Source of the DNA: Alphaproteobacteria bacterium
Lineage (GTDB): Bacteria > Pseudomonadota > Alphaproteobacteria > Micavibrionales > Micavibrionaceae
Length of the DNA stretch: 56,649 nucleotides
Assembly (NCBI GenBank): GCA_024279035.1
Contig: JAJRSA010000025.1
Span: 1 to 56,649, forward strand
Direction of reading: 5' to 3'
This document shows positions 42,607 to 52,563 of this stretch, piece after piece. Every line of letters begins with the position of its first letter. Within the stretch, counting starts at the first letter, position 1. The position numbers and the translations under genes are program-made. Under the pieces are notes generated by a model. That model saw only the letters and a list, made by a program, of their open reading frames with translations, was not told the origin of the DNA and did not search any database.

Positions 42607-43182
42607 AGAATAAAAGGAGGGAAAAAGGCGTTCAAACAATCCACGTTCCTGTAAGTCTCTTTTCTGGCGTTCTCTTTCCTGGCGTTCTTTTGCAGGCTTT
42701 CCAAAGTCACACTCCAAAAGCGCTTTGACCATAATACCCTCCTCTTCACGCCCGCTTGAGAAGGTGCGCCTTTCAAAGTTACGTCCAATAGCATTCCCAT
42801 AGCATTCACAAAATTCTTTGGCATCTTTGCGCGTGGAGGCCGCCCAGCTTAAGCATTGCTCATAATATCTAAAGGAGAGTTTAGGCGCATTTTTGCACTC
42901 GGGCAGGGCATCTCGGACTATTTCACTGTGAGAGAAAAAATCTTGGGACTCTAAGCGCACTTCATAGAGTTGAATCCCAATACACCGACAATCATATGCT
43001 TTCTCATAATCGTGTTGGAGTTCACATTGCGTATAGGCGTCTTCTGCCTCTCGTGCATATTCAGAGCGTTTTGAGTGATTGATTTGTGTTTCAGATAATT
43101 GACTTTGAGCATAAACGGAAGAAAAATCTCCCGTCACAACACACATCAAAAACAAACAATAAAAAGAAAAGACCCAGCGCAT
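42586..43182 (-). CDS. Hypothetical secreted cysteine-containing protein
   Basis: About 198 residues with a signal peptide (MRWVFSFYCLFLMCVVTGDFSS, ending VYA; split here only for length: MRWVFSFYCLFLM then CVVTG) and several cysteines (YTQCELQHDYEKAYDCRCIG, PECKNAP, EQCLSW, FCECYG, LLECDF), mostly spaced in helical segments, suggesting disulfide-linked helices in the periplasm. The C-terminus is very charged (KERQERERQKRDLQERG) and ends in SSSDTDE. It overlaps the end of the acyl-CoA dehydrogenase gene by 21 bases. A start seven codons earlier at 43203 is possible. I do not recognise the family. Confidence 0.65.
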   Translation of the reverse strand: MRWVFSFYCLFLMCVVTGDFSSVYAQSQLSETQINHSKRSEYAREAEDAYTQCELQHDYEKAYDCRCIGIQLYEVRLESQDFFSHSEIVRDALPECKNAPKLSFRYYEQCLSWAASTRKDAKEFCECYGNAIGRNFERRTFSSGREEEGIMVKALLECDFGKPAKERQERERQKRDLQERGLFERLFPSFYSSSDTDE

Positions 43183-43446
43183 AGAAAGATCATACCACGA
43201 CATCGTAAAAAATCATTAACGATCCAATTTATTTTAGAAAAACTCTAAATCTACTTAGAAAAGCTCCTATGGAATGGCACTTTAGGAGTTTTCTGTTCAA
43301 CTTTAATGGATATCTTTGTATAATAAAATCCCGTCTGGACAACATCTAAATAGCTAGGCTGGCCTGATTTATCGAACTGATGTTTCTCTACCGATTTTGG
43401 TATATAACATTCTCTCAAAATCATTGTATATATCCTTTATTTTAAA

Positions 43447-43995
43447 CTACGACGCTACGCTCGTAGCTTTCCCTGATTTTCCAGTAATTTTACTCCAGAG
43501 ACCCTTTGTTGAGGCGTTCTGGTTTGAAGTGTTTGAGACAACCGTGCCTTGTTGTGCCTTGAGACGACGCTCTCTGGCTTCTTTGGCACGGGCTTCACGC
43601 TCTTTGATTTCTGCTTTATATTCTTCCGCTTGCTTTTGTGAGAACTGACTTGTAATGAGCACTTGTTGCGCTTGTTTTTGCCATTGATCCCGTTGCGTCT
43701 TTAAGTCAATGACTTGTTCTTCCGCAGCGTGGAGGCTGTCTTCTAACGCACGAATACGCATTTTCATACGCTCTGTTTCAAGAATCTCTTTTGCTTTTTG
43801 AAGCTCGGCTTCAACAGCTGTTTCAGAGACGGAGGGGTTCACACCAAAGACACGCTCTAACTCTGAGACATCAATAAGACGTCGTCCTGCGTCATTTGTG
43901 GTGTAAGACAGCTTCCCTGATTTCATAGAGCGCTGAATAGTTGATTTTGATTTTCCCGTAAGTTCGGTTGCTCTTTGTACGCCAACTTTAGCCAT
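43447..43995 (-). CDS. HTH plus coiled-coil DNA-binding protein, plasmid-like
   Basis: 182 residues. The N-terminus (VGVQRATELTGKSKSTIQRS, then MKSGKLSYTTNDAGRRLIDV) is a MerR/excisionase-like helix-turn-helix with a short beta wing. Residues ~60-145 form a long charged coiled coil (KAKEILETERMKMRIRALED, then EEYKAEIKEREARAKEARER). Proteins of this design are frequent on small plasmids next to replication genes, where they are annotated as replication-associated DNA-binding proteins. Here it stands alone on the chromosome between poorly conserved spacers with palindromes. The stop codon sits in a 6-bp inverted repeat (CTACGA/TCGTAG, 43447-43466). Possible remnant of an integrated plasmid or a nucleoid-type regulator. 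Confidence 0.75.
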   Translation of the reverse strand: MAKVGVQRATELTGKSKSTIQRSMKSGKLSYTTNDAGRRLIDVSELERVFGVNPSVSETAVEAELQKAKEILETERMKMRIRALEDSLHAAEEQVIDLKTQRDQWQKQAQQVLITSQFSQKQAEEYKAEIKEREARAKEARERRLKAQQGTVVSNTSNQNASTKGLWSKITGKSGKATSVAS

Positions 43996-44246
43996 TATTA
44001 TGACCCCCTGATCATTAACTGTTAATATCTGAATGACCCTTGAATAACAGTGTCAAAACAATAAATCAAGTTTTTCATGAAAGGTCATACAATAAAAATG
44101 TGAATAGGGAAACTATAGACGTTTGTAATAAAAGTAACACACTGCGTTCAAACATCACGCAGTCTTCGGGTAAAGCCCGCGTCGCAGTCGCTCGTGATTT
44201 ATGCTACGCATATATTCAAATGGTTGTGGTCAAGTAAAACTAACTT
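43996..44246. other. Spacer with small palindromes, no gene seen
   Basis: This stretch separates the plasmid-like HTH gene from the SapC gene. It contains ACTGCGT (44141-44147) inverted at ACGCAGT (44157-44163), then a CGGG/CCCG hairpin near 44167-44179, followed by a GC-richer CGTCGCAGTCGCTCG stretch unlike its AT-rich surroundings. I see no tRNA, coding frame or clear terminator. It could be an old integration scar or origin-type remnant; that is speculation. Confidence 0.4.
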
Positions 44247-45011
44247 TTAATGCGCCATGCTCTTATTCAAAAGCTGTGTCAGGCGTTGCCATTGTGACCC
44301 GCTAAAGAGATGCGCATAAATGAACGGTAACCATCCTTTTTCACGCCATTCAAGAAAAGTCTTGTCATCCGTCTCGGCCAATTTCTTTTCGTCAATGATT
44401 CGAAAGCCCGAGAAGTTTATTTTCTTGTCTCCCTCAACTGTGATTTCAGCAGCGCGATCTACAAGAATATCACTTGCGGCAAGCGCTTGGCTGAATTCAA
44501 CAGTTTGTTGTGCAGCAGCATGATAAGATTTGCAAAACTCAAGGGCATTCTGTGCCAATGTTGAAGGCTTGCCATCCTCTTCAAAGAATTTTTGAGCCCC
44601 CCCCTCTTCGACCACAGCAGGATCTGTATCAACACATAAGGTCAATTGATCACTATCTGGAATTTCAGAGAAAATGAATGGGTAACGACGAATATAGGCG
44701 GGGATATATGTTTCTTCTGCCCACCTGTTTTTAGAGGTCAAAAAGAGATTTTCATTATCGCGCAGACCTAAAATGGCAACAGGAGTTGCATTCGCATCAG
44801 GACTAAAGGCAATGGGGTAAAAGTGACAAATTTGAGGGAATTCAATCAAATTCACAGGCACAGCATTAATGCCTTCTGTGAACCCAAGTCCAAAATTCTC
44901 CAACAACCCCAAATTCGCATGCTTTTTGGCATCAAGAGGGGCAGGCTTTTTATAGAAAAGGGGAAGAGCAGGAGCTGTTTGATCTTCTCCATTTGTTTTT
45001 TTGTCTGTCAT
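44247..45011 (-). CDS. SapC family protein
   Basis: 254 residues matching SapC-family proteins: LGFTEGINAVPVNLIEFPQI, then HFYPIAFS, AILGLRDNENLFL, AYIRRYPFIFSE, and the late YHAAAQQTVEFSQALAASDI segment, with the C-terminal acidic/hydrophobic part typical of the family. The name comes from a Campylobacter surface-array-associated protein; in alphaproteobacteria the function is unknown. No signal peptide is visible. It is a single-gene unit divergent from ugd across about 160 bases. Confidence 0.88.
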   Translation of the reverse strand: MTDKKTNGEDQTAPALPLFYKKPAPLDAKKHANLGLLENFGLGFTEGINAVPVNLIEFPQICHFYPIAFSPDANATPVAILGLRDNENLFLTSKNRWAEETYIPAYIRRYPFIFSEIPDSDQLTLCVDTDPAVVEEGGAQKFFEEDGKPSTLAQNALEFCKSYHAAAQQTVEFSQALAASDILVDRAAEITVEGDKKINFSGFRIIDEKKLAETDDKTFLEWREKGWLPFIYAHLFSGSQWQRLTQLLNKSMAH

Positions 45012-45096
45012 GAGGGTTCCAATTTATGATCTGGTTTATTTATAATAGCGCACATATCATATAACCAATCTATAATTTATACAATAATAGTTCCGC

Positions 45097-45143
45097 TTTA
45101 CCCTTTATTCTTTTAGACTATAAGCGTACAAAAAGCGTGCAAA
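45097..45143 (+). promoter_or_regulatory. Candidate ugd promoter and 11-bp tandem repeat
   Basis: TTTACC (45097-45102) and TATAAG (45119-45124) are 16 bases apart and could be a -35/-10 pair. Directly over and after the -10 lie two copies of an 11-base unit, AAGCGTACAAA and AAGCGTGCAAA (45122-45143), which might be a regulator site. Ribosome-binding site AAGGAAA follows before the ATG at 45173. Both calls are by eye only. Confidence 0.3.
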
Positions 45144-45172
45144 ATATAAAACAAGTATAAGGAAAATATAAA

Positions 45173-46537
45173 ATGCGCATTGGAGTTGTTGGGACGGGAT
45201 ATGTTGGACTGGTTTCTGGAACATGCTTTGCCGAGTTTGGCGATGATGTGACATGTCTAGATACAGATATCACAAAGATAGAGCGCTTGAGAAAAGGCGA
45301 CATCCCTATCTATGAACCAGGCTTAGAAGATCTTGTCGCAAAACAGGTCAAAGCAGGACGCTTGTCTTTTACAACGGATATAAAAGAAGCACTCGACGGT
45401 GCAGATGCCGTCTTTATTGCCGTGGGGACTCCTCCCAAAAAAGACGGAGGCGCAGAAGATGGTCATGCGGATCTAAAATACGTTTATCAAGCGGCGCGTG
45501 ATATTGCCCAAAACATTAAAAAATACACCGTGATTGTTACGAAATCGACAGTGCCCGTTGGCACTGCCCGCGAGGTTGAAAAGATTATCCGTGAAACTAA
45601 CCCTGATGCTGAGTTTGATGTGTGCTCGAACCCTGAATTTTTACGGGAAGGGGCTGCAATTAATGATTTTATGCACCCAGATCGTGTGGTTGTTGGAACA
45701 GAAAGCCCGCGGGCTCAAAAACTCATGAAGAGGCTTTATCGTCCTCTTTACATCAACCAGACCCCTATCGTATTCGTCGCACCAGAAACCTCAGAGCTCA
45801 TTAAATATGCAAGCAATGCCTTTTTGGCCACAAAAATTACCTTTATCAATGAGATTGCAGATCTGTGCGAAAAAACAGGTGCAAATGTGCAAGATGTTGC
45901 ACGGGCGATGGGGATGGATGGGCGTATTGGATCAAAATTCTTGCATGCAGGGCCTGGCTATGGCGGATCATGCTTTCCAAAAGACACGCTTGCCCTCGCA
46001 CAGACAGGTCAAAAACTAGGTGCGCCTCAAACGATTGTCGAGCAAGTGGTTCAAGTCAATGCCCAACGTCAAAAAGAGATGGCACAGCGCATTATTGACG
46101 CGTGTGGTGGAGACATTACAGGACAAACCATTGGGATTCTTGGTGTCGCTTTTAAACCCAATACAGATGATGTCAGAGACGCCCCCAGCTTGGTCGTCAT
46201 CCCTGCTCTTCAAGAGGCAGGCGCACATATTATTGCTCACGACCCAGAGGCCATGGAAGAAGCCGCCAAACATGTGTCTAATGTGACATGGACAGATGAC
46301 CCTTACGCTGTCACCCTTGACGTTGACTGCCTCGTGATTATGACTGAATGGAATGAGTTCCGCGCCCTCCAATTAGATCGCATCAAAAAATCCATGAAAA
46401 CACCCATCCTCGTTGATCTCAGAAATATCTACAATCTAGAAGAAATGAAAGACCATGGATTCCGCTATGTGTCTATTGGACGCCCCCTCATCGATAATCT
46501 GAAGGCTTCCCTTTCGTCGGTTGAGTCTGTAGCATAG
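45173..46537 (+). CDS. ugd: UDP-glucose 6-dehydrogenase
   Basis: Oxidises UDP-glucose to UDP-glucuronate with two NAD. The 454-residue protein has the N-terminal Rossmann motif GVVGTGYVGLVSGTCFAE, VFIAVGTPPKKDGGAEDGHAD, STVPVGT, SNPEFLREGAAI, and the catalytic Cys267 in GYGGSCFPKDTLAL, followed by the C-terminal domain LGVAFKPNTDDVRDAPS. A GDP-mannose dehydrogenase is less likely because the motifs fit the UDP-glucose group. It is the first gene of a set with cysD, cysNC and cysQ, so it may feed uronic-acid-containing polysaccharide. Confidence 0.95.
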   Translation: MRIGVVGTGYVGLVSGTCFAEFGDDVTCLDTDITKIERLRKGDIPIYEPGLEDLVAKQVKAGRLSFTTDIKEALDGADAVFIAVGTPPKKDGGAEDGHADLKYVYQAARDIAQNIKKYTVIVTKSTVPVGTAREVEKIIRETNPDAEFDVCSNPEFLREGAAINDFMHPDRVVVGTESPRAQKLMKRLYRPLYINQTPIVFVAPETSELIKYASNAFLATKITFINEIADLCEKTGANVQDVARAMGMDGRIGSKFLHAGPGYGGSCFPKDTLALAQTGQKLGAPQTIVEQVVQVNAQRQKEMAQRIIDACGGDITGQTIGILGVAFKPNTDDVRDAPSLVVIPALQEAGAHIIAHDPEAMEEAAKHVSNVTWTDDPYAVTLDVDCLVIMTEWNEFRALQLDRIKKSMKTPILVDLRNIYNLEEMKDHGFRYVSIGRPLIDNLKASLSSVESVA

Positions 46538-46560
46538 GCTCTTAAAGAAAGGACATACTT

Positions 46561-47361
46561 GTGACAGACCGATATCTTGATGAGCTGGAAGAGCGCTCTA
46601 TTTATATATTAAGGGAAGCCTATAGCCAGATTAAACCGTTGGGGATGCTTTGGTCGATTGGGAAAGACTCCAATACGCTGTTGTGGTTGGCGCGGAAAGC
46701 ATTTTACGGGAAAGTGCCTTTTCCTGTTATTCAGCTAGACACACAGATGGAGCTTCCTGAGGTTTATACATTCCGTGATCAATTGGTCAAAGACTGGGAA
46801 CTGGATCTTAAAATTGAACTCTGTCCGCCGGAAGAAGAGATGGATAAAACACTTCCTCCTGCGACACGTGCAGCGACACGCAAGACAGAAGGGCTCAAAA
46901 ATATTCTTCTCAAAGATGCCTACAAAGGTTTGATTTTAGGTATTCGGCGTGATGAACAATCTATGCGCGCGAAAGAACGTGTCTTCTCTCCTCGGAGTTT
47001 AGATGGAGGGTGGGATTTTAAAAATCAACCTGCCGAAATTTGGGATCAATATAAAACACAGTCTCCCGATGGGTGTCATATCCGTATTCATCCGCTTTTG
47101 GCATGGACAGAAATTGATGTGTGGCGCTATACACACCGAGAGAAAATTCCTGTCGTCCCATTGTATTTTTCACGAGATGGACAACGGTATAGATCCCTAG
47201 GAGAAAAGAACATCACCTTTCCTATTGAGAGTAATGCCTCCACAATTGAGGAAATCATTAAAGAATTAGAAACCACAAAAACATCTGAACGTTCTGGACG
47301 CACAATGGATTGTGAAAGCGAAGATAGTTTTGAGAAACTCCGTTCAGGAGGATATATGTAA
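46561..47361 (+). CDS. cysD: Sulfate adenylyltransferase subunit 2 (CysD)
   Basis: The catalytic PP-loop ATP pyrophosphatase subunit of ATP sulfurylase. The loop reads [17 protein letters not shown] where most CysD have SGGKDS, and the Ser-Ile change is noteworthy. [26 protein letters not shown] and [21 protein letters not shown] are family motifs. 266 residues is shorter than the E. coli enzyme (~300). GTG start with AAAGGA upstream. Its TAA overlaps the ATG of cysNC by one base. Confidence 0.92.
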   Translation: MTDRYLDELEERSIYILREAYSQIKPLGMLWSIGKDSNTLLWLARKAFYGKVPFPVIQLDTQMELPEVYTFRDQLVKDWELDLKIELCPPEEEMDKTLPPATRAATRKTEGLKNILLKDAYKGLILGIRRDEQSMRAKERVFSPRSLDGGWDFKNQPAEIWDQYKTQSPDGCHIRIHPLLAWTEIDVWRYTHREKIPVVPLYFSRDGQRYRSLGEKNITFPIESNASTIEEIIKELETTKTSERSGRTMDCESEDSFEKLRSGGYM

Positions 47362-49286
47362 TGGCTCGTAAAAAAACGACAGAGAAACTCCGTATTGTGA
47401 TTGTGGGTCATGTTGACCATGGAAAATCAACGCTCATTGGTCGCTTGCTCTATGACACGGACTCCCTTCTGGATGGGCGCTTTGAAGAAATGGAAGCAGC
47501 GTCTAAAAAACGCGGAGATATCATGGAATGGTCCTTCCTTCTTGACTCGTTCCAAGCCGAGCGAGATCAAGCAGTGACGATTGACACAACTCAAATCAAT
47601 TTTGTGCATGAAGACCGTGACTATGTGATCATTGACGCGCCAGGGCACACAGAATTTCTGCGCAATATGATCTCAGGCGCGGCGCAAGCAGATGCCGCTC
47701 TTTTAGTTGTCGATGCGGAGGAAGGCGTGCAAGAACAAACCAAACGTCATGCCTACTTACTCAGTATGCTTGGATTACGCCAAGTGGCTGTTGTGATCAA
47801 CAAGATGGATAAGGTTGGATACGATATCAAAAGATATGAGACCGTGGCCTCGGAAACTGTGTCTTTTCTCAAAAGCATTAATATCAGCCCCTCTAAGATC
47901 ATCCCTATTTCCGCACGCAATGGCGATATGATTGCGACACGGGGAGAAGCCCTTGAATGGTACGATGGCAAGCCTGTTTTAGATGTTCTTGGTGGCTTTG
48001 ACCCCTCCCGTCTTCCTCTCGCACGCGACATGCGCTTTCCTGTCCAAGATGTCTATCGTTTGGGTGAAAAACGTGTGATTGTAGGGCGCTTGGAAAGTGG
48101 GATTTTACGCACAGGAGATAAGCTTCTCTTTTCCCCCACAGATGAAGAGGCCACCGTCACCTCAATTGAGCAATGGCCTGATACAAAAGGAACAAAAAAG
48201 ATTGAGGCCAAAGCTGGGGAGTCCATTGGGATCACCCTCGATAAACCTATTTTTGTTGAACGAGGACATAGTGCGAGTGCGTACACTACCCCTCCGATGC
48301 TCTCCAAAGTCTTTCGAGTCCATTTATTTTGGCTGTCTAAAAATCCACTCAAAGTTGGTAACATCTATAAGATGCGCCTCAATACATTTGAGTGTCCTGT
48401 CACAATTCAATCCATTGATCGCCATATCAATACAAGTGATCTTTCTTTTCAGGACAAGGCAGGACAAGTAGGGCGTAATGAAGTTGCAGAAGTGACCTTG
48501 CGCACAGCTGATCTTATTGCTTTGGATTCCTACCAAGATAATTACCGCACAGGACGTGTTGTTCTCTATGAGGAGGGAGATGTCTGTGGGGGGGGGACGA
48601 TCAGCATGAAGGGCTATGCCGATCAACGTCGTCTACGCAAACCAAAATCAGAGAACATCACAAAAGTTGATCATCTTCTGTCTTATGAACGCCGCGCCAC
48701 GCGTGAAGGCTATGGCGGAGGGATTTTTTGGCTCACAGGTCTCTCGGGATCTGGAAAATCCACATTGGCGATGAAAGTCGAACAGGCGTTGTTTGAGAAA
48801 GGCTATCAAACCTATGTGTTAGACGGAGATAATGTCCGTCACGGTTTGAACGTGGATCTCGGCTTTTCTCCAGAAGACCGCGCAGAAAATATTCGACGTG
48901 TCGGAGAAGTCTCTTCTTTGATGGCGCACGCAGGTCTTATTTGTATCACAGCCTTTATCTCTCCCTATCGCTCCGACAGGAACAGAGCCCGTGAGATATT
49001 CCCCGATCATTTTCATGAAATTTCAATCAACGCCTCTTTGAGTGCCTGTGAAAAACGTGATCCAAAAGGCTTGTACAAAAAAGCTCGTAAAGGAGAAATC
49101 TCTGATTTCACGGGATTAAGCTCCCCCTATGAAGCCCCTGAAAATCCAGAACTCACCATTAACACAGAAGACAATGATATAGAGACCTGTGTCACACAGA
49201 TTGTGAAATATATTGAAAGCAATGTAAAACTTGCCACCCAAGAGTCAAATATCGAAAATTTTGAGGAAAAAGCGCTTGCCAACTGA
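47361..49286 (+). CDS. cysNC: Bifunctional sulfate adenylyltransferase subunit 1 / APS kinase (CysN-CysC)
   Basis: 641 residues. The N-terminal GTPase (CysN) has P-loop GHVDHGKST (~16-24), switch [13 protein letters not shown]3 DAPGHTEF and G4 NKMD. The common CysN form is GSVDDGKST and DTPGHEQ, so this belongs to a divergent clade. Beta-barrel domains run ~215-430. The C-terminal APS kinase has [11 protein letters not shown] (~457-467), [19 protein letters not shown] and [18 protein letters not shown]. Together with CysD it makes APS, then PAPS. The order ugd-cysD-cysNC-cysQ with no reductase (cysH) suggests PAPS for sulfate transfer as well as or instead of assimilation. Confidence 0.93.
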   Translation: MARKKTTEKLRIVIVGHVDHGKSTLIGRLLYDTDSLLDGRFEEMEAASKKRGDIMEWSFLLDSFQAERDQAVTIDTTQINFVHEDRDYVIIDAPGHTEFLRNMISGAAQADAALLVVDAEEGVQEQTKRHAYLLSMLGLRQVAVVINKMDKVGYDIKRYETVASETVSFLKSINISPSKIIPISARNGDMIATRGEALEWYDGKPVLDVLGGFDPSRLPLARDMRFPVQDVYRLGEKRVIVGRLESGILRTGDKLLFSPTDEEATVTSIEQWPDTKGTKKIEAKAGESIGITLDKPIFVERGHSASAYTTPPMLSKVFRVHLFWLSKNPLKVGNIYKMRLNTFECPVTIQSIDRHINTSDLSFQDKAGQVGRNEVAEVTLRTADLIALDSYQDNYRTGRVVLYEEGDVCGGGTISMKGYADQRRLRKPKSENITKVDHLLSYERRATREGYGGGIFWLTGLSGSGKSTLAMKVEQALFEKGYQTYVLDGDNVRHGLNVDLGFSPEDRAENIRRVGEVSSLMAHAGLICITAFISPYRSDRNRAREIFPDHFHEISINASLSACEKRDPKGLYKKARKGEISDFTGLSSPYEAPENPELTINTEDNDIETCVTQIVKYIESNVKLATQESNIENFEEKALAN

Positions 49287-50088
49287 TCGTCTTCTCTCCC
49301 ATCTCCCTGCATTATGTCACCAAATTCGCCGTGTGGCGTTAGAGGCGGGTGAGATTACGCTCTCTCATTTTGATGAAAGTGGATTTCAGGATACACAAGA
49401 AAAACATGATGGTTCTCCTGTAACCATTGCCGATCAAGAGGCTGAAGCCTTTATCGTCAAAGCACTCGAAGAGATCACCTCCAACACTCCTATTATTGGA
49501 GAAGAACTCTTTGCACGCGGAGAAGCCCCTGACATTTCAGACAGTGAATATTTCTGGCTCGTTGATGCCTTGGACGGGACAAAGGAATTCATTTCAGGCA
49601 ATGGGGATTTTACAGTCAATATTGCCCTCATTCAGAATGACATCCCTGTTTTAGGGGTTGTATACGCCCCCTTCCACGGAGAACTCTACGCAGGCTGTGG
49701 CGCAGGCACTGCTATCCGTTGGAATGATGAACACCAAAAGGATAAATCTATCCGCACCCGTAAAATGCCTCGTAAGGGGCTCACCATCATGGCCAGTAAA
49801 TCCCATGGGTCAAATGCTCAGCTTGATAATTTTCTCTCAGAGTACAAAGTCGAAAAGCTCTCAAAGCGGGGCAGTTCTCTCAAAATCTGCATGATTGCCG
49901 CAGGAAAAGCCGATCTCTATCCGCGTTTCGGTCCCACCTGCGAATGGGACATCGCCGCCGCCGACGCCATTCTCCGCTCCGCAGGCGGACAGATCACAAC
50001 TTTAGATAAACACCCCATGCCCTACAAAAAAGATCTCACAACGCTTCTTAACCCTGAATTTATTGCATGGTCTGGAGATTTGATATAA
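49276..50088 (+). CDS. cysQ: 3'(2'),5'-bisphosphate nucleotidase CysQ
   Basis: Removes the 3'-phosphate from PAP, the by-product of PAPS use. The 270-residue inositol-monophosphatase-fold enzyme has the metal-binding motifs [40 protein letters not shown] and [11 protein letters not shown]. There is no ATG near the start. TTG 49276 is chosen because GAGGAAA lies seven bases upstream; it overlaps the cysNC stop by 11 bases, indicating coupling. Earlier TTG codons at 49231 and 49261 are less likely. Confidence 0.92.
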   Translation: MPTDRLLSHLPALCHQIRRVALEAGEITLSHFDESGFQDTQEKHDGSPVTIADQEAEAFIVKALEEITSNTPIIGEELFARGEAPDISDSEYFWLVDALDGTKEFISGNGDFTVNIALIQNDIPVLGVVYAPFHGELYAGCGAGTAIRWNDEHQKDKSIRTRKMPRKGLTIMASKSHGSNAQLDNFLSEYKVEKLSKRGSSLKICMIAAGKADLYPRFGPTCEWDIAAADAILRSAGGQITTLDKHPMPYKKDLTTLLNPEFIAWSGDLI

Positions 50089-50120
50089 TATTATCCTCTC
50101 AACATAAATAAGAGGATCTC

Positions 50121-50957
50121 ATGAAACACTTCATTTTAATCTCACTCCTTCTCCTTGCTTTCCCTCTGTGTGCCTCTTCAGCAGACAATAACACCCTCTC
50201 TGCCTATGAGCGTGTGATGAAGACAGGGACAATAAGATGTGGAGCTGTGATGTGGCCTCCTTTTTTTGAAGTCGAGCCAAACACAGGAGACATACAGGGG
50301 CTTGGCGCTGATTTTTATAGGGAAATGGCAAGCTTGATTGATATCAATATAGAATTTGTTGACGTTGTTTTAGGACAGCAAGTGGAAGATTTAAACCGTA
50401 ACCGCATTGATGTCATGTGCAATGAAGGCCCGTGGGCATTTTCCTCTATAAAATTTATGGAGTATAGTCACCCTGCCTATTTTTCACCTGTTTACCTCTA
50501 TACAAAAGAAGGACGAACAGACTTCACACGCATGGATCAACTCAACATCCCTAACATCACTTTTGTATCAATTGATGGAGATTTGAGCCAAACTCTTGCT
50601 CAGCGTCGTTTTCCAAACGCGAAATTACTCTCTCTTCCTGCCATCACAGATGTGGCAGCCCTGATGCTCTATATCACAACAGGAAAAGCAGATGCCGCCA
50701 TTATAGATCCAGCCGCTGTTGATGGATTTAACAAAAATAATGAAACCAAACTTATAAAGATCTTAGATAAAGAGCCTTTCGCAATCTACCCTGTTGGAGT
50801 AGCCGTCCGTAAAGGAGAGCAAGAACTTTTAAACGTACTCAATGCAGCTATTTCTGCGGTCTGGAACACAGGAAGTGGAGAGACTATTCTCAGAAAATAC
50901 GATCCCACAGGAGAAACCTTGCTTGCACCAGCAAAGCCCTACATAGGGTCGCAATAG
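50121..50957 (+). CDS. Periplasmic solute-binding protein, family 3
   Basis: 278 residues with signal peptide ending CASSA. The domain starts RVMKTGTIRCGAVMWPPFFE, with LGADFYREMASLIDINIEF and RNRIDVMC, the typical first lobe of SBP family 3 (amino-acid or similar binding). TTGKADAAIIDPAA and PVGVAVRKGEQELLNVLN lie in the second lobe. No permease genes of an amino-acid ABC transporter adjoin it; the neighbouring YejBEF system uses family-5 binding proteins, so this is probably unrelated. A good GAGGATC site precedes the ATG. It ends one base before the convergent yejF. Confidence 0.88.
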   Translation: MKHFILISLLLLAFPLCASSADNNTLSAYERVMKTGTIRCGAVMWPPFFEVEPNTGDIQGLGADFYREMASLIDINIEFVDVVLGQQVEDLNRNRIDVMCNEGPWAFSSIKFMEYSHPAYFSPVYLYTKEGRTDFTRMDQLNIPNITFVSIDGDLSQTLAQRRFPNAKLLSLPAITDVAALMLYITTGKADAAIIDPAAVDGFNKNNETKLIKILDKEPFAIYPVGVAVRKGEQELLNVLNAAISAVWNTGSGETILRKYDPTGETLLAPAKPYIGSQ

Positions 50958-50958
50958 T

Positions 50959-52563
50959 TTACCCTGCTTTTAAATCAAGAGCTGCACGCATCAGGTTTTT
51001 GGTATAATCTTCTTTGGGTGCATCAAAGATCTCCTGGGTTGATCCTGACTCCACCACTTGTCCCTGCTTCATCACAAGAATATCGTGCGAGACAGCACGG
51101 ATAACCCGCAAATCATGGCTGATAAACATATAGGTCAGGGTGTGTTTCTCTTGCAACTCACGCAAAAGATCAATAATTTCAGACTGAACGGACATATCAA
51201 GGGCAGAGGTGGGTTCATCCATCACAATGAATTTAGGTTTGAGAATAAGAGCACGGGCAATGGAGACGCGCTGGCGTTGTCCGCCTGAAAATTCATGTGG
51301 ATAGCGGTGACGTGTCTCGGGGTCTAAATGGACATCTTCTAAGGCTTTGATAATACGCCCCTCTTTATCTTCTTTGGAGAGATGTTTTCCATGGATTTCT
51401 AATCCTTCTCCGACAATTTGTCCAATACTCATACGGGGCGAGAGCGACCCAAAAGGATCTTGAAAGACAATTTGCATGTCCGCACGAAGAGGGCGAAACT
51501 CTTTCGGAGAGAACGCAGAAATCTCTTGTCCATTAAAATGAATACAGCCGTCACTTTTTAAAAGCTTCAAAAGAGCAAAGCCCAATGTACTTTTCCCAGA
51601 GCCAGATTCCCCTACAATACCAAGTGTACGTCCCGTCCGTAATGTAAGAGAGATATCATCCACCGCTTTCACAAAGCTTATGGGCTTGCCAAAAAAATTC
51701 TTCTGGAGAGGAAAATGTATTTTAAGGTTTTTAGCTTCTATAAGAACAGGTGTCATGTCATCAATGGCGATTGCCTGCCCAGATGGCTGTGCAGACAATA
51801 ATTTGCGTGTGTAGGCGTGTTTGGGCATTGAAAAAAGAGCTTTGGTCGTGTTGTGCTCAACATTTTCCCCTTCTTTCATTACACACACACGATCCACCAT
51901 CTTTTGTACCACATGGAGATCGTGAGAAATGAGAAGAAGCGCCATATTTGTTCTCTCTTGAAGGTTTTTCAAAAGTTCTAAAATTTGGGCTTGAATTGTA
52001 ACATCAAGAGCCGTGGTTGGCTCATCGGCAATCAAAAGATCAGGATCATTGGCCAAGGCCATCGCAATCATCACCCGCTGTCTCTGTCCGCCTGACAATT
52101 CGTGCGGATACGCCCCAAGTCTGTGCGTTAACCCCTCAAGACCTACGTTCTCCATGAGATCAAGAATACGCTCTTTTTTCTCCGCTCCTGTCAGTCCCTT
52201 ATGAAGCTCTAAAATCTCTCCAATTTGCTTTTCAATATTATGGAGGGGATTGAGGGCAGAAAGAGGCTCTTGAAAAATCATCCCGATTTTATCCCCTCGA
52301 ATAGCCTGCATTGTGGATTCAGGTGCCCCTATCAATTCTTGTCCTTTAAAAAGAACAGAGCCTTTTGGGTGAGACGCCATCGGATACGGCAATAATTGTA
52401 ATATGGATTTCGCCGTCACAGATTTCCCAGACCCTGATTCTCCAACCAAGGCCAATGACTCCCCTTTCTTAAGATCAAAAGAAACATCTTTGACAGCCTC
52501 AATCACGCCTGAAGGAGTCTTAAAATGCACATCAAGATTTTGGACAGACAAGAGTTTACTCAT
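50959..52563 (-). CDS. yejF: ABC transporter ATP-binding protein YejF (double ATPase)
   Basis: 534 residues with two complete ATPase halves. Each has Walker A GESGSGKS, the signature LSGGQRQRV or FSGGQRQRV, and Walker B LIADEP or IVMDEP. This fused two-domain form is typical of YejF, which powers import of peptides and microcin C with YejB and YejE. It is the last gene in the xthA-yejB-(47 aa)-yejE-GNAT-yejF set; the start overlaps the GNAT stop as ATGA. Confidence 0.93.
   Translation of the reverse strand: MSKLLSVQNLDVHFKTPSGVIEAVKDVSFDLKKGESLALVGESGSGKSVTAKSILQLLPYPMASHPKGSVLFKGQELIGAPESTMQAIRGDKIGMIFQEPLSALNPLHNIEKQIGEILELHKGLTGAEKKERILDLMENVGLEGLTHRLGAYPHELSGGQRQRVMIAMALANDPDLLIADEPTTALDVTIQAQILELLKNLQERTNMALLLISHDLHVVQKMVDRVCVMKEGENVEHNTTKALFSMPKHAYTRKLLSAQPSGQAIAIDDMTPVLIEAKNLKIHFPLQKNFFGKPISFVKAVDDISLTLRTGRTLGIVGESGSGKSTLGFALLKLLKSDGCIHFNGQEISAFSPKEFRPLRADMQIVFQDPFGSLSPRMSIGQIVGEGLEIHGKHLSKEDKEGRIIKALEDVHLDPETRHRYPHEFSGGQRQRVSIARALILKPKFIVMDEPTSALDMSVQSEIIDLLRELQEKHTLTYMFISHDLRVIRAVSHDILVMKQGQVVESGSTQEIFDAPKEDYTKNLMRAALDLKAG

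Noticed and set aside
43262-43290. CTCCTA/TAGGAG hairpin with T-run upstream of the cysteine-rich protein
   Set aside because: Only six pairs and a 13-base loop, and about 160 bases from the nearest gene end; could be chance.
44100-44230. tRNA-like appearance in the spacer before the SapC gene
   Set aside because: Short stems occur but no cloverleaf, no T-loop sequence and no acceptor pairing.
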